A DNA stretch of 64,000 bases, from assembly GCA_039602395.1 (NCBI GenBank), contig JBCNJP010000008.1:22337817-22401816 (forward strand), written 5' to 3'. The translations under genes were made by a program, and so were the position numbers. This document shows, in pieces, positions 11,461 to 22,700 of the stretch; within the stretch, counting starts at the first letter, position 1, and the number at the start of each line of letters is the position of its first letter. The notes beneath the pieces are model-generated. The model worked only from the letters and a program-made list of their open reading frames with translations, was not told where the DNA came from and did no database searches. Origin of the DNA: Deinandra increscens subsp. villosa. Taxonomy: Eukaryota; Streptophyta; Magnoliopsida; Asterales; Asteraceae.

Positions 11461-12089
11461 GTCGTTTTACCCGGTGGCTTAGGCTTATGAGACGTCTTGA
11501 GCTGTTTGCCCTTCAAACATGCTACACAGTTATCGATATGGAAGAATTCCTTCTCCAACACACCGTCCATGTGTTTCCCCCTTACAAGGCGGTTCATGTT
11601 TCGAAAGTTGACATGCCCCATACGCTTGTACCATAAAGTGGAATCGTCTTCCGATGCCTTTGCCAAGAAGCACACTACGGAACCAGTCGGCTTTGCAGCT
11701 GACATATCTAGAGCATACATGTTCCCTTTATGTTTTGCACGAAATAAGATCTGATCTTCAGGAACCTTGAACCCAGGCTTCAGAATATAACACTCTAGAT
11801 CATCGAATAACATTGGCATCTTCTTGTCACATATTTCCGAGAAACTCAGCAGGTTGAATTTCAGATTTGACACCAAATTAACCTTATCAAATGAAATTTC
11901 TCCATTGGTCAAGAGACCGTTTCCAATTATTCTCCAACCCCGGATATCACCTCCAAAGGCAACAGGACCACCATGCGATATTTGTTTGGCATCATACAAC
12001 ATGTCCTTGTTCCCCGTCATGTGCCTGGAACAACCACTATCTAAGTACCATGTATTGATAGCACTCTGGGCCAGTCCCTGCACATGCAA
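11406..12089 (-). pseudogene. pol: C1 protease and GAG-pre-integrase domain
   Basis: The aspartic protease signature WYLDSGCSRHMTG is near the start (about 12050-12010). The copia protease flap-like and downstream strings follow (NGLLTNGEISFDKV, LKFNLLSFSEICD). The GAG-pre-integrase zinc-binding domain is recognisable by WYKRMGHVNFRNMNRL and NCVACLKGKQ (H...C..C pattern). LDLFGPI at the end is the start of the integrase core with the first catalytic Asp. This stretch of 227 codons is open, the best-preserved part of C1 pol. Confidence 0.85.
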
Positions 12090-12100
12090 AAGGAAAGTGA

Positions 12101-13859
12101 TTAGTTAAGAGATGGACCCTGGCCAGATTGACCTGGGGCCTTCTTTTTGGGTGCCTTTTTCATTGGAGGAGCAGTTGGTGTAGATATAACAGTAGGAAGA
12201 GTCGGTGAAGCGACAGCAGTTGGTCGTGGAGCCAAGACCGGTTGTGTTGAACCATGACAGGCCTCGGAATAAAGGCAGGCCTTGGTCGGGGCATCCAAGA
12301 TCTCACTGGAGCAGGATTTAAAGCAGCCATTCTCACTGGTTGTTGAACTTGTGGCCTGAAAGTATTCATTTTCCTCCCCAAACCCCGTGGAGCGTACAGA
12401 GCCTGATTAGGAATATAAGGCTGATTCGGGTAAGATTGCTGGAACATGGTGTCTAGCCTTTGATCCATGTAATCTTCACCATTATTCCCATAATACATTG
12501 GGGCCAGTTGGTTTCCATGTGGTGCAAGTTGTTGTTGCTGGTAGAAATGTGCAGGAGGCATTGGAGCATTGTTGTAAGCAGAATAACCCATGTTGTACAC
12601 ACACACCCTTGCATCATGGTGTGGATTCCCGCAAATAGAACATCCCAAAGTCTCAATTGTGCCACTTGGAGTAACCACAAAAGATAGTTCAACAACTTGT
12701 GGAGATGCAGGTTGTGGCTCATTTGAAGTCGCACTTTCATCCTTTTCCGGTTCAGTAATTGTCTTCTTCTTTCTTCTCCTTGTTTGTTTCTTTTTCTTTG
12801 GTGTGTTCCCAGTTTCTGGAGAGGTAGCAGCAATTGGGTCGACCAAGGGAGACCGGTTCTCAACACTCGGTTGATCTGATAAGACCGGTTCACTTTGATT
12901 TCTCTTTTTCTTAGGATTTTCTGTCTTAACCAGAACCACAGTGGACTTTCCTTTCTCATTAGGAGCAGTTCTAGCGGATGCTTCACTTTGCTTGATAAAT
13001 AAGGATGTAGAAGTTGCTTGAGCAGGCATCGTTGGAGCGTTCAGTTGTGCAGCAGGAACAGTGATCACCTTACCATCTGTGATTGTAAGACCAGCTTATG
13101 TGTGCATAACTGTCTTACCATGTTTTAAGGCCATTTCGGCAAAAGCACGACTAAACTCATCATCATTGATAACCTGCGGAACCTCGAGTTTCTCATCAGC
13201 AACCTTCTTCTTAGGCTTATGCCTTCGAACGGTCTTAGTTCTCTTTGACACTTCGTTTGTTTTTAAAACTTCATAATTTTCATTGAACAAAAATGATTGA
13301 CCATCAGTTGCATTTTGCTTGCACAAATTGAGAAACTCGGTTTCAGCAGTCTTTTGCACACAAGATTCAAATATGCTTGTATCAACAAAATTTAAAGAAA
13401 TTGCATCAAAATCTCCAAAATTGAGAGTTCATCAATCGATGGAAGATCAGATCATGTTTCAGCGTTAGCAAGTTGATCTTCCATCGATTTGATGTCAGAA
13501 GCACTCGGAATCAAACTTGGGTCAATGAACTTAATGTGACTCTTGGAATTGATTTTAGTTAACTCGGGGACACAGTAATAGTTATGATTGAGAGGATGTT
13601 CAGCAGCACTATAAAGTATCTCCCGAGTAAGACCTAAACCAGTTCTAAGACAAGACATTATGTCCTTTGCAACCGCACTACCCAATGTTGCAGGATTTAG
13701 TCTCATTAAGTCAATTGTTTCTCGAGCATCAGCATAGCTGTTTCTCAGAGAAGTCAATTTGTTCAAAAGGTCTGCAATTTGGATTTTCAAATTTGATTCA
13801 GTGTGCTTCATGAATACAATTTCATCCTAAAGTGATTTGATTTTAACCAAAAAGTCTTT
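12101..13859 (-). pseudogene. gag: C1 gag C-terminal half with second zinc knuckle
   Basis: Reading right to left: a coiled-coil-like segment (13811-13452), a basic region (KRTKTVRRHKPKKK), a Lys/Pro-rich stretch with KKKKQTRRRKKK, then a CX2CX4HX4C knuckle, CSICGNPHHDARVC, near 12603-12645. A Gln/Pro/Asn-rich tail precedes the protease. The second knuckle has all four ligands. Frames change near 13090 and 13400. A long gag C-terminus with a far-downstream second knuckle is unusual compared with compact copia gags. Confidence 0.7.
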
Positions 13860-13965
13860 CTCATTTAGCTTTGAGTTGTCCAACATAACTCTCGCTCTCT
13901 ACCGCCTTAGCATGCAACTCTAGGTTGTATGTGCGATAGCGAGCGACAGTTTAAAGACATTTTTC

Positions 13966-15741
13966 TTAACATAGTTGTGTTTTTACCTCATCGGGAATGT
14001 CTCCTTTCTGAAGTTCAAGGAGATGCTTGCTAGCTTCAGTCTCAACATCTGATGGAGTCATAGTAGTAGTGTTTCCGATCGCATGTGAGGATTCTTCAAG
14101 TATCTCATCGATTCCAGCCATGAGACAGAAGTTAGTTGGAAAAAGAGGGTCAAATTCAATAGACCCAGAATTCTCTTCTCCATCAGAGCTAACCATTAGT
14201 GTGTAGTCTGACTGGTTTGAAGATTGAGATGGTGAGGAAGTCATCCAGTTATAGTTTCCACCTTCAACTGAAACCAATGACTTGCCAGTTTTGTTAACCC
14301 TTTGAGAAGGTTGAGAGCTTGATGGTGCTTGATGAGAGACATTTGAATTTCCATTCAGAGGCTTTTGACAGGATGAGCTGCCTTGTTTCTGGTAAGACTG
14401 GTTACCATTGCCCCCATGCTTCTAATAATTCTGGTTACTTCCACCCGAGCTGACGGGAACATTCCAAGTTCTTGGTTTGGGACATTCACGTGCAAAGTGA
14501 CCGAGCTCCTGGAAATTGTAACACTAGGCCTTAGACTTATCAAATCCGATGTTGGCAGTTAATGGAGGTTGAAATAGCTTTCTTCCAGTCTTCCTGAAAA
14601 ATTTTCTTGTCCTGGATGCAATCATACCCATTTGCCATTTATATCAATCTCTTCAAGATCATCAGCGAAGATTTGGTCAAGATCCTCTTGACAAATAGTC
14701 ATTGTTTCAATGTTGCCAGACATTTGAGAGTTCATGCAAGCTAGAAATGCATTGCACAACCTGATCCATGCTAGCGTTGTTAGATGAAGCATGTGCAGAC
14801 TATTGAACATAGTACCCAGATGGTGGCTGTTGACCATAAGTCACATTGGAACGCTTATGCGTGGCATGAGAGACAAAGACATAAGTAGTATTGCGAGTAG
14901 GTGCTGGAGAAGAAGTGACAGCAGGCAGAGATGAACCAGAGGAGTTGGAAAGCTGATAGTTTTCCTCATAAGCAAATGCAGCATTAGGAGCTGAACATGT
15001 TGAGCTCCTAGAATTCACGTTACCCATGAGTGACTTTCCACTACGTTCAACTACTCTTACTTCATAGTCTCGAACTTTGTCTATCATATCCATGTAGTTA
15101 GCAGTGGTCAGATTAGTTCTTTCAATCAGATATGTGACATAGGAGGCAAATTCCCGAGGAAAAGAGTGCAGCATTTTCCTGATGATATCTCCAGAATCAA
15201 GTCGAATCTTCTTAGTTGTCGTTTCAGTGATGATTCTGCAGAAGCGGTTGACATGAGTTTCAAACGACTCACCAGCTCTGTGAGCGAAAGTGTTGAAAGT
15301 TAACTTCAGTTTTTCAAGCCTTCTTTCATTGGTAGCCAGATTGCCTTCATACTTTTTCTCTAGACAAACCCAAATCTCATGAGCCGAGGAGGCCTCATGA
15401 AACTGATGTAGTAAATCATCATTGATTGCCATCTTGATGCAACCTAATGCACGCTTATCAATCTTCAATTGAGCATGTTCAGCCAGTGTTAGCTTATCAA
15501 AAGGTTTTGTAATCATCTCCTTTGGGATAGGTGGGTCAGCAATAGTAGCGATAACTGTGGTAGCTTCTTCCACTTCAAACACAGCAGGACCAGCCACAAT
15601 AGAGGTCAACATATCATAATCAAGAAACTCCAGGAATGATAAGAACTTTCCCTTCCAATCATCAAAGTCACTCGCACCCATAAGTTTTGGAGGGCGGTTG
15701 TTACTTTGAATGACGGGTGAATACTAATTGCCTTCAGCCAT
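13966..15741 (-). pseudogene. gag: C1 gag N-terminal half (UBN2-type capsid region, first zinc knuckle)
   Basis: The natural start is probably ATG 15741 (MAEGN), followed at once by a TAG at 15726-15724; the open frame resumes to give 293 codons ending 14800. It contains the UBN2-like copia gag core (DDWKGKFLSFLEFLDYD, CLEKKYEGN, FETHVNRFCRII, LHSFPREFASYV). A first knuckle near 14480-14520 reads CYNFQELGHFAREC: the second Cys is Phe, so it is broken. An acidic stretch with EDLDQIFADDLEEID lies between. Stops separate the pieces. Confidence 0.8.
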
Positions 15742-16494
15742 TTAGGGAATGAGAAACACGAGTACTTATCAAAAAATTGCTAATGTGACTGATGGGTCAT
15801 GCGTTTGGTTGAAAATGCTTGAACTCTTGTGAATTGCTTGAATTCACACAAATCCTGCAATCACAAACATTAACAAACATAATTAGTCATAAACAATTGA
15901 GATTTGACCAAAAAATTTGAAAAAGCAATTCTCCAGACTTAGCAAAATTGTGAACAGCTTATTCTTGAGCAATTTCGAACTTCAAAAATCAAAGTTAACA
16001 AAATCAATGTCTAACGACATCAATAGTCTCAAAATTTATGTAGGATCATTTGATTCAACTGACACGAACTCCAAAAACCACTCTAAATGACCTAATTTGA
16101 TGGAATAGTGAACTTTTATCAAGAACACCAAAAATCACGAAAAATGCCTCTAAAATCCTGAAAACTTGATGTTTTTGAATGAAATCAGTGGCAATGATTT
16201 CGGTTTTAGTAGTCTAAAGCTCGCCAATCATCAATTTGGAAATAGATATAACTTAAAAATAATTTTGAAAAAATTGCTCAAGAACAGGTTACAAAAATAC
16301 GTAACACTGTTCTTCACTAAATCCTCAAATTGACCCTCAAAACTGAGTTTTTACAGAAATCTGAGCATACAAATGTGTTCCTTAAGTGATTTCTACCATT
16401 AATCAACTAAAGAAACAATCAAAACATCCATGTTGATAACTCAAAATGAGAATTTCTTCATTTTTGAGAAAAACTCAAAAACTTGAAGAACAAG
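15742..16494 (-). other. C1 untranslated leader
   Basis: About 750 bp lie between the PBS and the gag start. It is AT-rich, with no credible ORF and no motif array, unlike the leaders of E1 and E2. Confidence 0.6.
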
Positions 16495-16506
16495 GCTCTG
16501 ATACCA
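16495..16506 (-). other. C1 primer-binding site (initiator Met-tRNA)
   Basis: GCTCTGATACCA on the plus strand is the complement of TGGTATCAGAGC. It lies two bases inside the LTR edge and fixes C1's orientation as minus. Confidence 0.9.
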
Positions 16507-16508
16507 AT

Positions 16509-17444
16509 TGTCAGGACCAATTTGAGCATAATAAACTCATTTGATTCATCACACAAGTGCGGAAATCATGTGTGATGATCAATCATGGTTGTGTTTACTT
16601 CATTTCAATCTCATTTGATGATTTATGAAACTCAAGAACACAAGGAAAACACACACAGCTCTCCCAGGTGGCTAGAATGACTGATATCCTTTAGGGTTTC
16701 ATCATTATGGGTATTTATACCACCTGGGAGCACTGAACACAAGGAAAATCATGAAAATCAGCAAAACATTCTATATGTCAGAAGCTGGTCATTCAGCTCT
16801 AGAGCTTGATCGTTCAACTCATTAAAGCTGATCGTTCAACTCATTAAAGTTGATCTTCCAACACACATCAGATGTTGGTCGTCTAGGGTTGAGCTGGTCA
16901 TTAGGAACACTTATATGATCATCCAGGGTGAGGCTGATCGTTAGGTTGATTGTATAGAACAAACTTGGTCGTTAAGAACAATCAAGCTGATCGTTTAGAT
17001 CAACTCCTGGTCAATCTGGTTAAGTAAGCTGGTCTTTCAGCTTACAACCTGGTCGTTTAAGGCAACTAGGCTGGTCATTTAGTTGTACAGCCTGGTCGTT
17101 CAAACACTAGCAAAATGTTCCATCAACTAGCTAATTGTTTGGTAGTAAACCCTGGTTTTTCAAGCACCTATGTTGATCGTTCAGAGTGACTAAACCAAGA
17201 CAAGATCAAGTAAACAACCAAACCAATTGTAAAGACAATTTGAACATATAAGAAGCTTTGACATTCAGCTAACAATTCAAATTACATAGGTTAAACATAT
17301 AAAGCAAAATTAAAGTATTCAATACATAACTTGAAATTCATAGTACATAAACTTTAATAAAATACAGATCTGAATTGTTCAACTTCTTATCGGCTTCTGG
17401 ATATCTGGTATGTTTGAGTTGTCACCAACCAGTAGGTTCCAACA
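16509..17444 (-). repeat. C1 5' LTR
   Basis: On the plus strand it runs TGTCAGGACC...GGTTCCAACA, i.e. TGTTGGAACC...GGTCCTGACA in sense. The sense TATA box is GGTATAAATACC (16710-16721). Upstream of TATA, 16783-17190 contains many degenerate copies of GCTGGTCGTTCAGC. The sequence matches the solo LTR at 43172-44086 along its whole length. The base after the LTR begins G1 protease coding sequence. Confidence 0.9.
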
Positions 17445-19010
17445 CATTCGGGTGCCAATAGGAGTTTCATGTCGCTTAAATTTAACGAAATTCTTAATAG
17501 ACCCCTTAGTAAGATAAATGTGCCTTTTGAAGTAGAAACTTTTATAGGCAAGACATCTAAGATAGGCGAAGTAACTGATAACTGCCTAGTAGACTTAGAT
17601 GGTCATAAATTGCCTGTTAGACTGTACCCCATGAATTTAGAAGGATTTGATATCGTGTTGGGAATGGATTGGCTTGCAAACAATGATGCTCGTATTGTTT
17701 GCAACAAGAAGATGGTACGGCTGCGACCGCCAAGCGGAGTGACGATAAATGTTTTTGGAGATCGGAAGCGGATGGCTGTAAAGATCATTTCTATGATCAA
17801 GGCACAGAAGTTTATGGAGAAATGATGTGAAACTTATATTGCTTATGCCATCAACGCAGATAAGAAGTCGAAGAAGCTAGAGGATGTGTCGGTAATGTGC
17901 CAATTTTCGAATGTGTTCCCAGAAGACCTACCGGGCATTTCTCCAGGTGGAGAAATTGAGTTCAGGATTGATTTAGTGCCTAGAGCTAAGCCAGTTGCAC
18001 GAGCGTCCTATCGATTAGCTTCGTCTGAAATGAAGGAATTAATGTCATAGCTATAAGAATTGGTTCATAAAGGATTTATAAGACCGAGTGTCTCACCTTG
18101 GGTGCTCCAGCCTTGTTCGTAAAGAAGAAGGACAAAAGCATGAGAATGTGCATTGATTACCGGGAGCTGAATAAGCTAATGGTAAAGAACCGATATCCTT
18201 TACCAAGGATCGATGATTTATTTGATCAGTTACAAGGAGCAAGCTGGTTCTCAAAGGTTTATCTTCGGTTTCGGTATCATCAATTGAAGGTTAGAGAAGA
18301 AGATATACCAAAAAACAGCGTTCCGTATGCGATATGGACACAATGAGTTCCTAGTGATGTCATTCGGTCTTACCAATGCCCCCGCTGCATTCATGGATCT
18401 CATGAACCAGGTATGTCGATCTATGTTAGACCGATCACTTATTGTATTTATAGATGACATTCTAGTGTACTCAAAGAATGATAATAACCATGCCTGTCAT
18501 CTGAAGGAAGTCTTAGATAGTTTGCGGAAGGAGAAATTGTATGCTAAATTCTCTAAATGTGCATTTTGGCTCCGGGAAGTGCAGTTCCTAGGCCATGTTA
18601 TAAATGCTGATGGTATCTTGGTTGATCCATCTAAGGTGGAGACAGTAATGAAGTGGAATCCGAAGACGCCTACAGAAATCCGAATTTTCCTAGGTTTGGC
18701 TGGATATTATCGATGCTTTATCCAAGACTTTGCAAAGATTACAACACCGACGACTAAGTTGACCAAGAAGGATGTAAAGTTTGTATGGGGTCCTAGCCAG
18801 CAAAGTGCATTTGAGGAGCTAAGAACAAGACTAACCCAAGCTCCGGTGTTATCTCTACCAGATGGGTTAGAAGATCTTGTGGTTTACTCAAATGCATCTT
18901 ATCAGGGTTTGGGATGTGTTCTGATGCAGAGAGGTAAGGTAATTGCTTACGTGTCCTGATAATTGAAGCCTCAAGAAGCAAATTACCCAACGCATGATCT
19001 GGAATTAGCA
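17445..19010 (+). pseudogene. pol: G1 gypsy protease, RT and RNase H start, broken
   Basis: It starts abruptly inside the protease active site (SGANRSFMSLK) at the C1 LTR edge. The protease continues with FDIVLGMDWLA. RT shows APALFVKKKDKSMRMCIDYREL, PLPRIDDLFDQLQGASWFSK, EFLVMSFGLTNAPAAFMDL and the FIDDI catalytic box near 18450. The earlier catalytic Asp of the SKIDLRSGYHQ motif is Tyr here (SKVYLRFRYHQ). It then runs into the RNase H start (EANYPTHDLELA) and stops at about 19010, where copia gag begins. Frameshifts lie near 18095 and 18330, with stops at 17823, 18047, 18957 and others. It is probably the left part of the element whose integrase end is at 45832-46866. Confidence 0.85.
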
Positions 19011-21527
19011 ACTGATGAAGGTGGATATAAAGAGATAAAAGATTTCACGTTTGGTGAAAGGAAAAGTTATGAACTGGAACAGAGTGCTTGTGGTTATCTT
19101 ACCATGGCTTTACCTACTAAGTTGTTACATCAATTTAGTACATGCAAAAAGACAAAACAGTTATGGGATGCATTATCTTCAAGGTGTGAGGGGAATGATG
19201 AATACAAAAAGAGTAGACGTAAAGTGTTGAACAAAGAATTTGAAATTTTCCAACGTTATGATAAAGAAAATATCACTACTCTTGTATCAACATTTTCACA
19301 TCTAATTAGTGAATTGAAATTGGTTGGGATAGAGAAAAATGACGGGGAATTGAAAGAAAAGATTCTGGAGGCATTACCGGAAAACTGGGAAAACTATATA
19401 TTATTGAGTACTCATGACAATGAATTCAAAAAAATTATCATTTCATGATTTAACAAGAAAGCTTCATGCTCGTGAAATGAAAATGATGAATACAAACAAA
19501 TCAACTGCTCAACTGCAAAATCCTGAGTTATATCATGGTCAGAATGTTGCAAGTATAAATGCAAAAGCTAAACCAAGTGGTCTTAGTCCTCCACCCGGTA
19601 TAGCTTTTCTTGGATATATTTGTGGAATTCCTGAAACTTCTTATTCCTCAATGGGTTGCTTTGATATTTGCTTTAATTTCATCTTCTTTCGGAATGATTA
19701 TCAACAATGTTGGTGAGACTAAGTTGGTTAAAAAGGATTTTAGTGAGATTGATGATGATCATTTGGATGAGATGGATATGGCCTGGAAATTGGCTATGTT
19801 AACACAAAGAGCAAAAAGGTTTTTCAAGAAAAGTGGAAAAAGGTATATTAATCCAGATGGGAAGCTAGGATTAGATAAATCAAAGGCGAAATGCTACATA
19901 TGTTGCAATCTTGGAAATTTTGCAAGAGAATGTCAGCAACCTCAAACCAACAAATCTGATTCAAAATCTACCACAAATGGTTCTCAATTTTCATAAATAA
20001 TTCAAATACAAGAGCTTTGATAGTTCAAACTAGTGAGACTTATGATGGGGCAAAAGTTTTTAATGAATCAGCATTGATTGTCACATCTGCACAAGATGAT
20101 TATGAATTAGAAACCAGTTCTTGTGAATCAAGCGAGGATGATGATTTTGAATCTAAAGTTGATAGTTTGCTAACAGAGAATGCTGCTTTATTGAACAAAT
20201 TAGTCTTCTCACTGAAGAATTCAATATGGTGAAAGAAGAATTGGAGGTTTCCAAGAAAGAATGTAAGAAATATGAACGGAAATTTGGAAAGTTATCTGAT
20301 GTTAATGTTGAAGCTCAAGAAGTTGAGAAATGGAAAGCTGAAGCGAAAGAAGTAAGAGCTGATGTCAATGATCTTTTTGAGAAATTAAAGATTAAGCTTA
20401 ATGTCCTCAACAAGACTTCTGATGAACTCGCTGCCAAAGCAGTAGGTTATCAGAATGATAATGAAAGATTGTTGGGAGAAAAGAAAGAATTAGCAAGGGA
20501 GAATAAGTTGTTAAATGCAAACATCGACATTCAGAAAAGAAATGAAGATAAACTGAAGAAGGAATTATTCGATGAAATGGATAATTTGAGATTGCAAAAA
20601 TCTGAAACAAATCGAGCTACAAAGAAGTTTATCGCAACTGAAAAAGAATTATCTGAAGCACATCAGAAGATTTCTGATCTGAAGAATAAAGTTATCGATG
20701 CAAATCATTTTCTGAATAATGTTACAAATTTATAATCTTTTACAAGTTTCTTAGCAAAGGATGAGAATTTTGAGAAAATGTTCGACAAGACAATTCCACC
20801 CCTGCTGTTATCAAGGAAGCTATCAATATTGTGAATCAAAAGGTTGAAGATTGTGATTATTCTAACTTTGCTACTTCAAGTTTTGAGAAGAAAATATTTT
20901 AAAGAAAAAGAAGAACAAGAAGTATGGAAAGAAGGCTGAGAAGAAATTTGATATTCCTAAATTATCACAGTTTGTGTTTGGTTCTTCATCGACTGAAAAT
21001 GAGAAGTTACCTACTTCAACTGAGATGATTCGTTCTCATACTGATATTGATGAGACAATTTTCTATGCTCAGATGGATGTTAAAGAAGTCAAAGCTAAGT
21101 TTTCACGATTGGCAAAGAACGGGCATAAATATGTTGCTTCAGAAGAGAAGATGTCTGGTAAACTTGCAGGTTTGGGTTTTAAGCAAAAGATTGTTGAAGT
21201 TGGTGGCGTTCAAACTCAAAAACAACAAAAACTGAAGAAGATTAAGTTGAAGTAAGTTCAAAAGGAGGTTTTCAGGGCTGAAAAGGTTCAACCCGAGAGA
21301 TTTTACAAGCTCAAGGGTTCGGAACAAATGTTTTCTGATAAAGAATTTCCACTTCATTGTGACGATTCTCAGAAAATTGCTGTAGTGTTTGTCAAGACTG
21401 ATAGTGTTCAAAAGAACAAGACGAAGAAATCTATAAGATTTTCTTCTGGTGGTTCTAATTCTACTCCAAAGAGCCCGACATCAAAATGGGTTTAAGATCA
21501 TCGACATCAGGTATATGATACTTTTTA
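19011..21527 (+). pseudogene. gag: H1 gag, first duplicate copy, broken
   Basis: The copia gag core is present at about 19080-19440 (GYLTMALPTKLLHQF, LWDALSSRCEG, LISELKLVGIEK, EALPENWENY). A knuckle near 19889-19930 reads CYICCNLGNFAREC: the His ligand is Asn, so it is likely dead. After 20220 comes a long Lys/Glu-rich coiled coil (VKEELEVSKKE; EKELSEAHQKISDLK) and a basic tail. Frameshifts occur near 19445, 19640 and 20215, with stops near 19995 and 20733. The final part, with FPLHCDDSQKIAVVF, ends where E2's LTR begins at 21528. Confidence 0.8.
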
Positions 21528-22700
21528 TGTCAGGACCGATTTTCACATCAAGAATCCCGATCTTGAGCAAGAACAAAGGTTCAGATTCGAAAAACCTAAA
21601 ATGAGATGAAGATGAAGATGAGAAATATCATAGAATAATCAAAACATAAGAAAGATGATGATCAAGTCGAATGATTTCATTAATAGAATGATTACAATCA
21701 AGAAATCATGACAAACACTCTCTCATGGAAATCCATGACTCACTCTCTCTCTCTCTAGAATGGAAATCTCACACTCTACAAGAAAATCATCATCTCCACA
21801 CTCAGAGACTCTTTCTTGTAATGGGCACCCTCACTATATATATAGTGAGGGTGACTAACAACAGAAAAACATAACAACTGAACAAAATTACAAGAAAGGC
21901 AAATAACATAAATCTTAATTAAATCAAAGTTGATTTAATTAATCTGAAGCTTGACTCGCTCGAACCGATCTTCCGTTGACTTTTACGTTGACCGTTGACC
22001 CGAACAGTTGACTTTTCCGGAAAACGATCTTCGGTCCAAACTGCAAGCCTCGAGCATCACAACCCGCGTCTCTGAATCAATTCACATGGATTCTTCAGTC
22101 GAATGCTTCGGTAAACAGATTTGATGGCGTCAGTCACATAGATTTTAAGTTCCAACAATTCCCCCTTGACTGATGCTTTTAAATCTGTATCAATTGCTGA
22201 AGAATCGCTCTGTCGTACATCTTCAATGAGAAACTGATAAACCCGAGACAATCTGATGTAGAAGTTCCCCCTCTGAATAAGATTCTTCTTTTCTTTTTGC
22301 TCCAGTTCGAGATCCGAGTGTTTCGCTCACTCGGTTCACACGATCGGGTATAATACTGAGAAAATGCTGAACATCGAAGTCAAAACCGCAACAAACTGAA
22401 TCAGATAAACCAATCAAACATCGAACATGCTCCAACTCTGAATAATCGACCCGATATCCAAATCCATAATAATTCCTCCTATTTCTCTAAATCTCTCCAA
22501 AAACATCCAGTTGGAAGCGTAAAATTAGATGCGGAGAGTCGAACCGTTGCGATCGGTTGCCTAGAGAAACCAGATAAATAATCTTGAAATCGGACAATCT
22601 CGCAAAAAACCGGAAGCCGGATGCTGACATTTGTGAGTGATCCATAAATAAATCTTGTGTTCCACGTGACTGGGTTGGATGCAAAAATAAAGATAAGTGT
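19557..22700 (+). repeat. Tandem duplication, unit 1 (3144 bp)
   Basis: Near-identical to 22701-25843 in direct orientation, with no spacer. The unit contains H1 gag (19557-21527), a full E2 LTR (21528-22157) and 543 bp of E2 interior (22158-22700). Because it cuts through both H1 and E2 and respects neither element's ends, it is a rearrangement that happened after E2 inserted. Confidence 0.9.
21528..22700 (-). repeat. Duplicated E2 fragment (3' LTR plus 543 bp of interior)
   Basis: A copy of 24672-25843. The LTR part is 21528-22157, including the perfect 28-bp TATA palindrome (21826-21853) and the W-box cluster (about 21951-22013). The PPT-like CCCCCTT (minus strand AAGGGGG) follows at 22158-22168. 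It ends abruptly at 22700, where H1 gag restarts. It is not a separate insertion. Confidence 0.85.

Larger units (their letters stand above)
7591..17444 (-). mobile_element. C1: decayed autonomous copia element (SIRE-like layout), 5' LTR present
   Basis: Read right to left: LTR (16509-17444), PBS (16495-16506), gag (15741-12101), protease/GAG-pre-integrase (12089-11406), integrase, RT, RNase H (stop at 8722), then a long 3' non-coding region. The order PR-IN-RT-RH is diagnostic of Ty1/copia. The gag is unusually long, with two zinc knuckles, as in large-gag copia lineages. Stops and frameshifts occur throughout. No 3' LTR matching 16509-17444 is visible to the left, so the 3' end was lost or rearranged. 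The right LTR edge abuts the protease region of G1. Confidence 0.85.

Noticed and set aside
12460..12986. Alternative-frame ORFs of up to 177 codons within C1 gag
   Set aside because: The frame encoding the CCHC knuckle and basic region is the real one; the others are overlapping shadows.
21528..22157. Could this be an independent solo LTR of the E2 family?
   Set aside because: It has the same left junction with H1 as 24672 and continues into E2 interior, and both lie in the 3144-bp duplicated unit.
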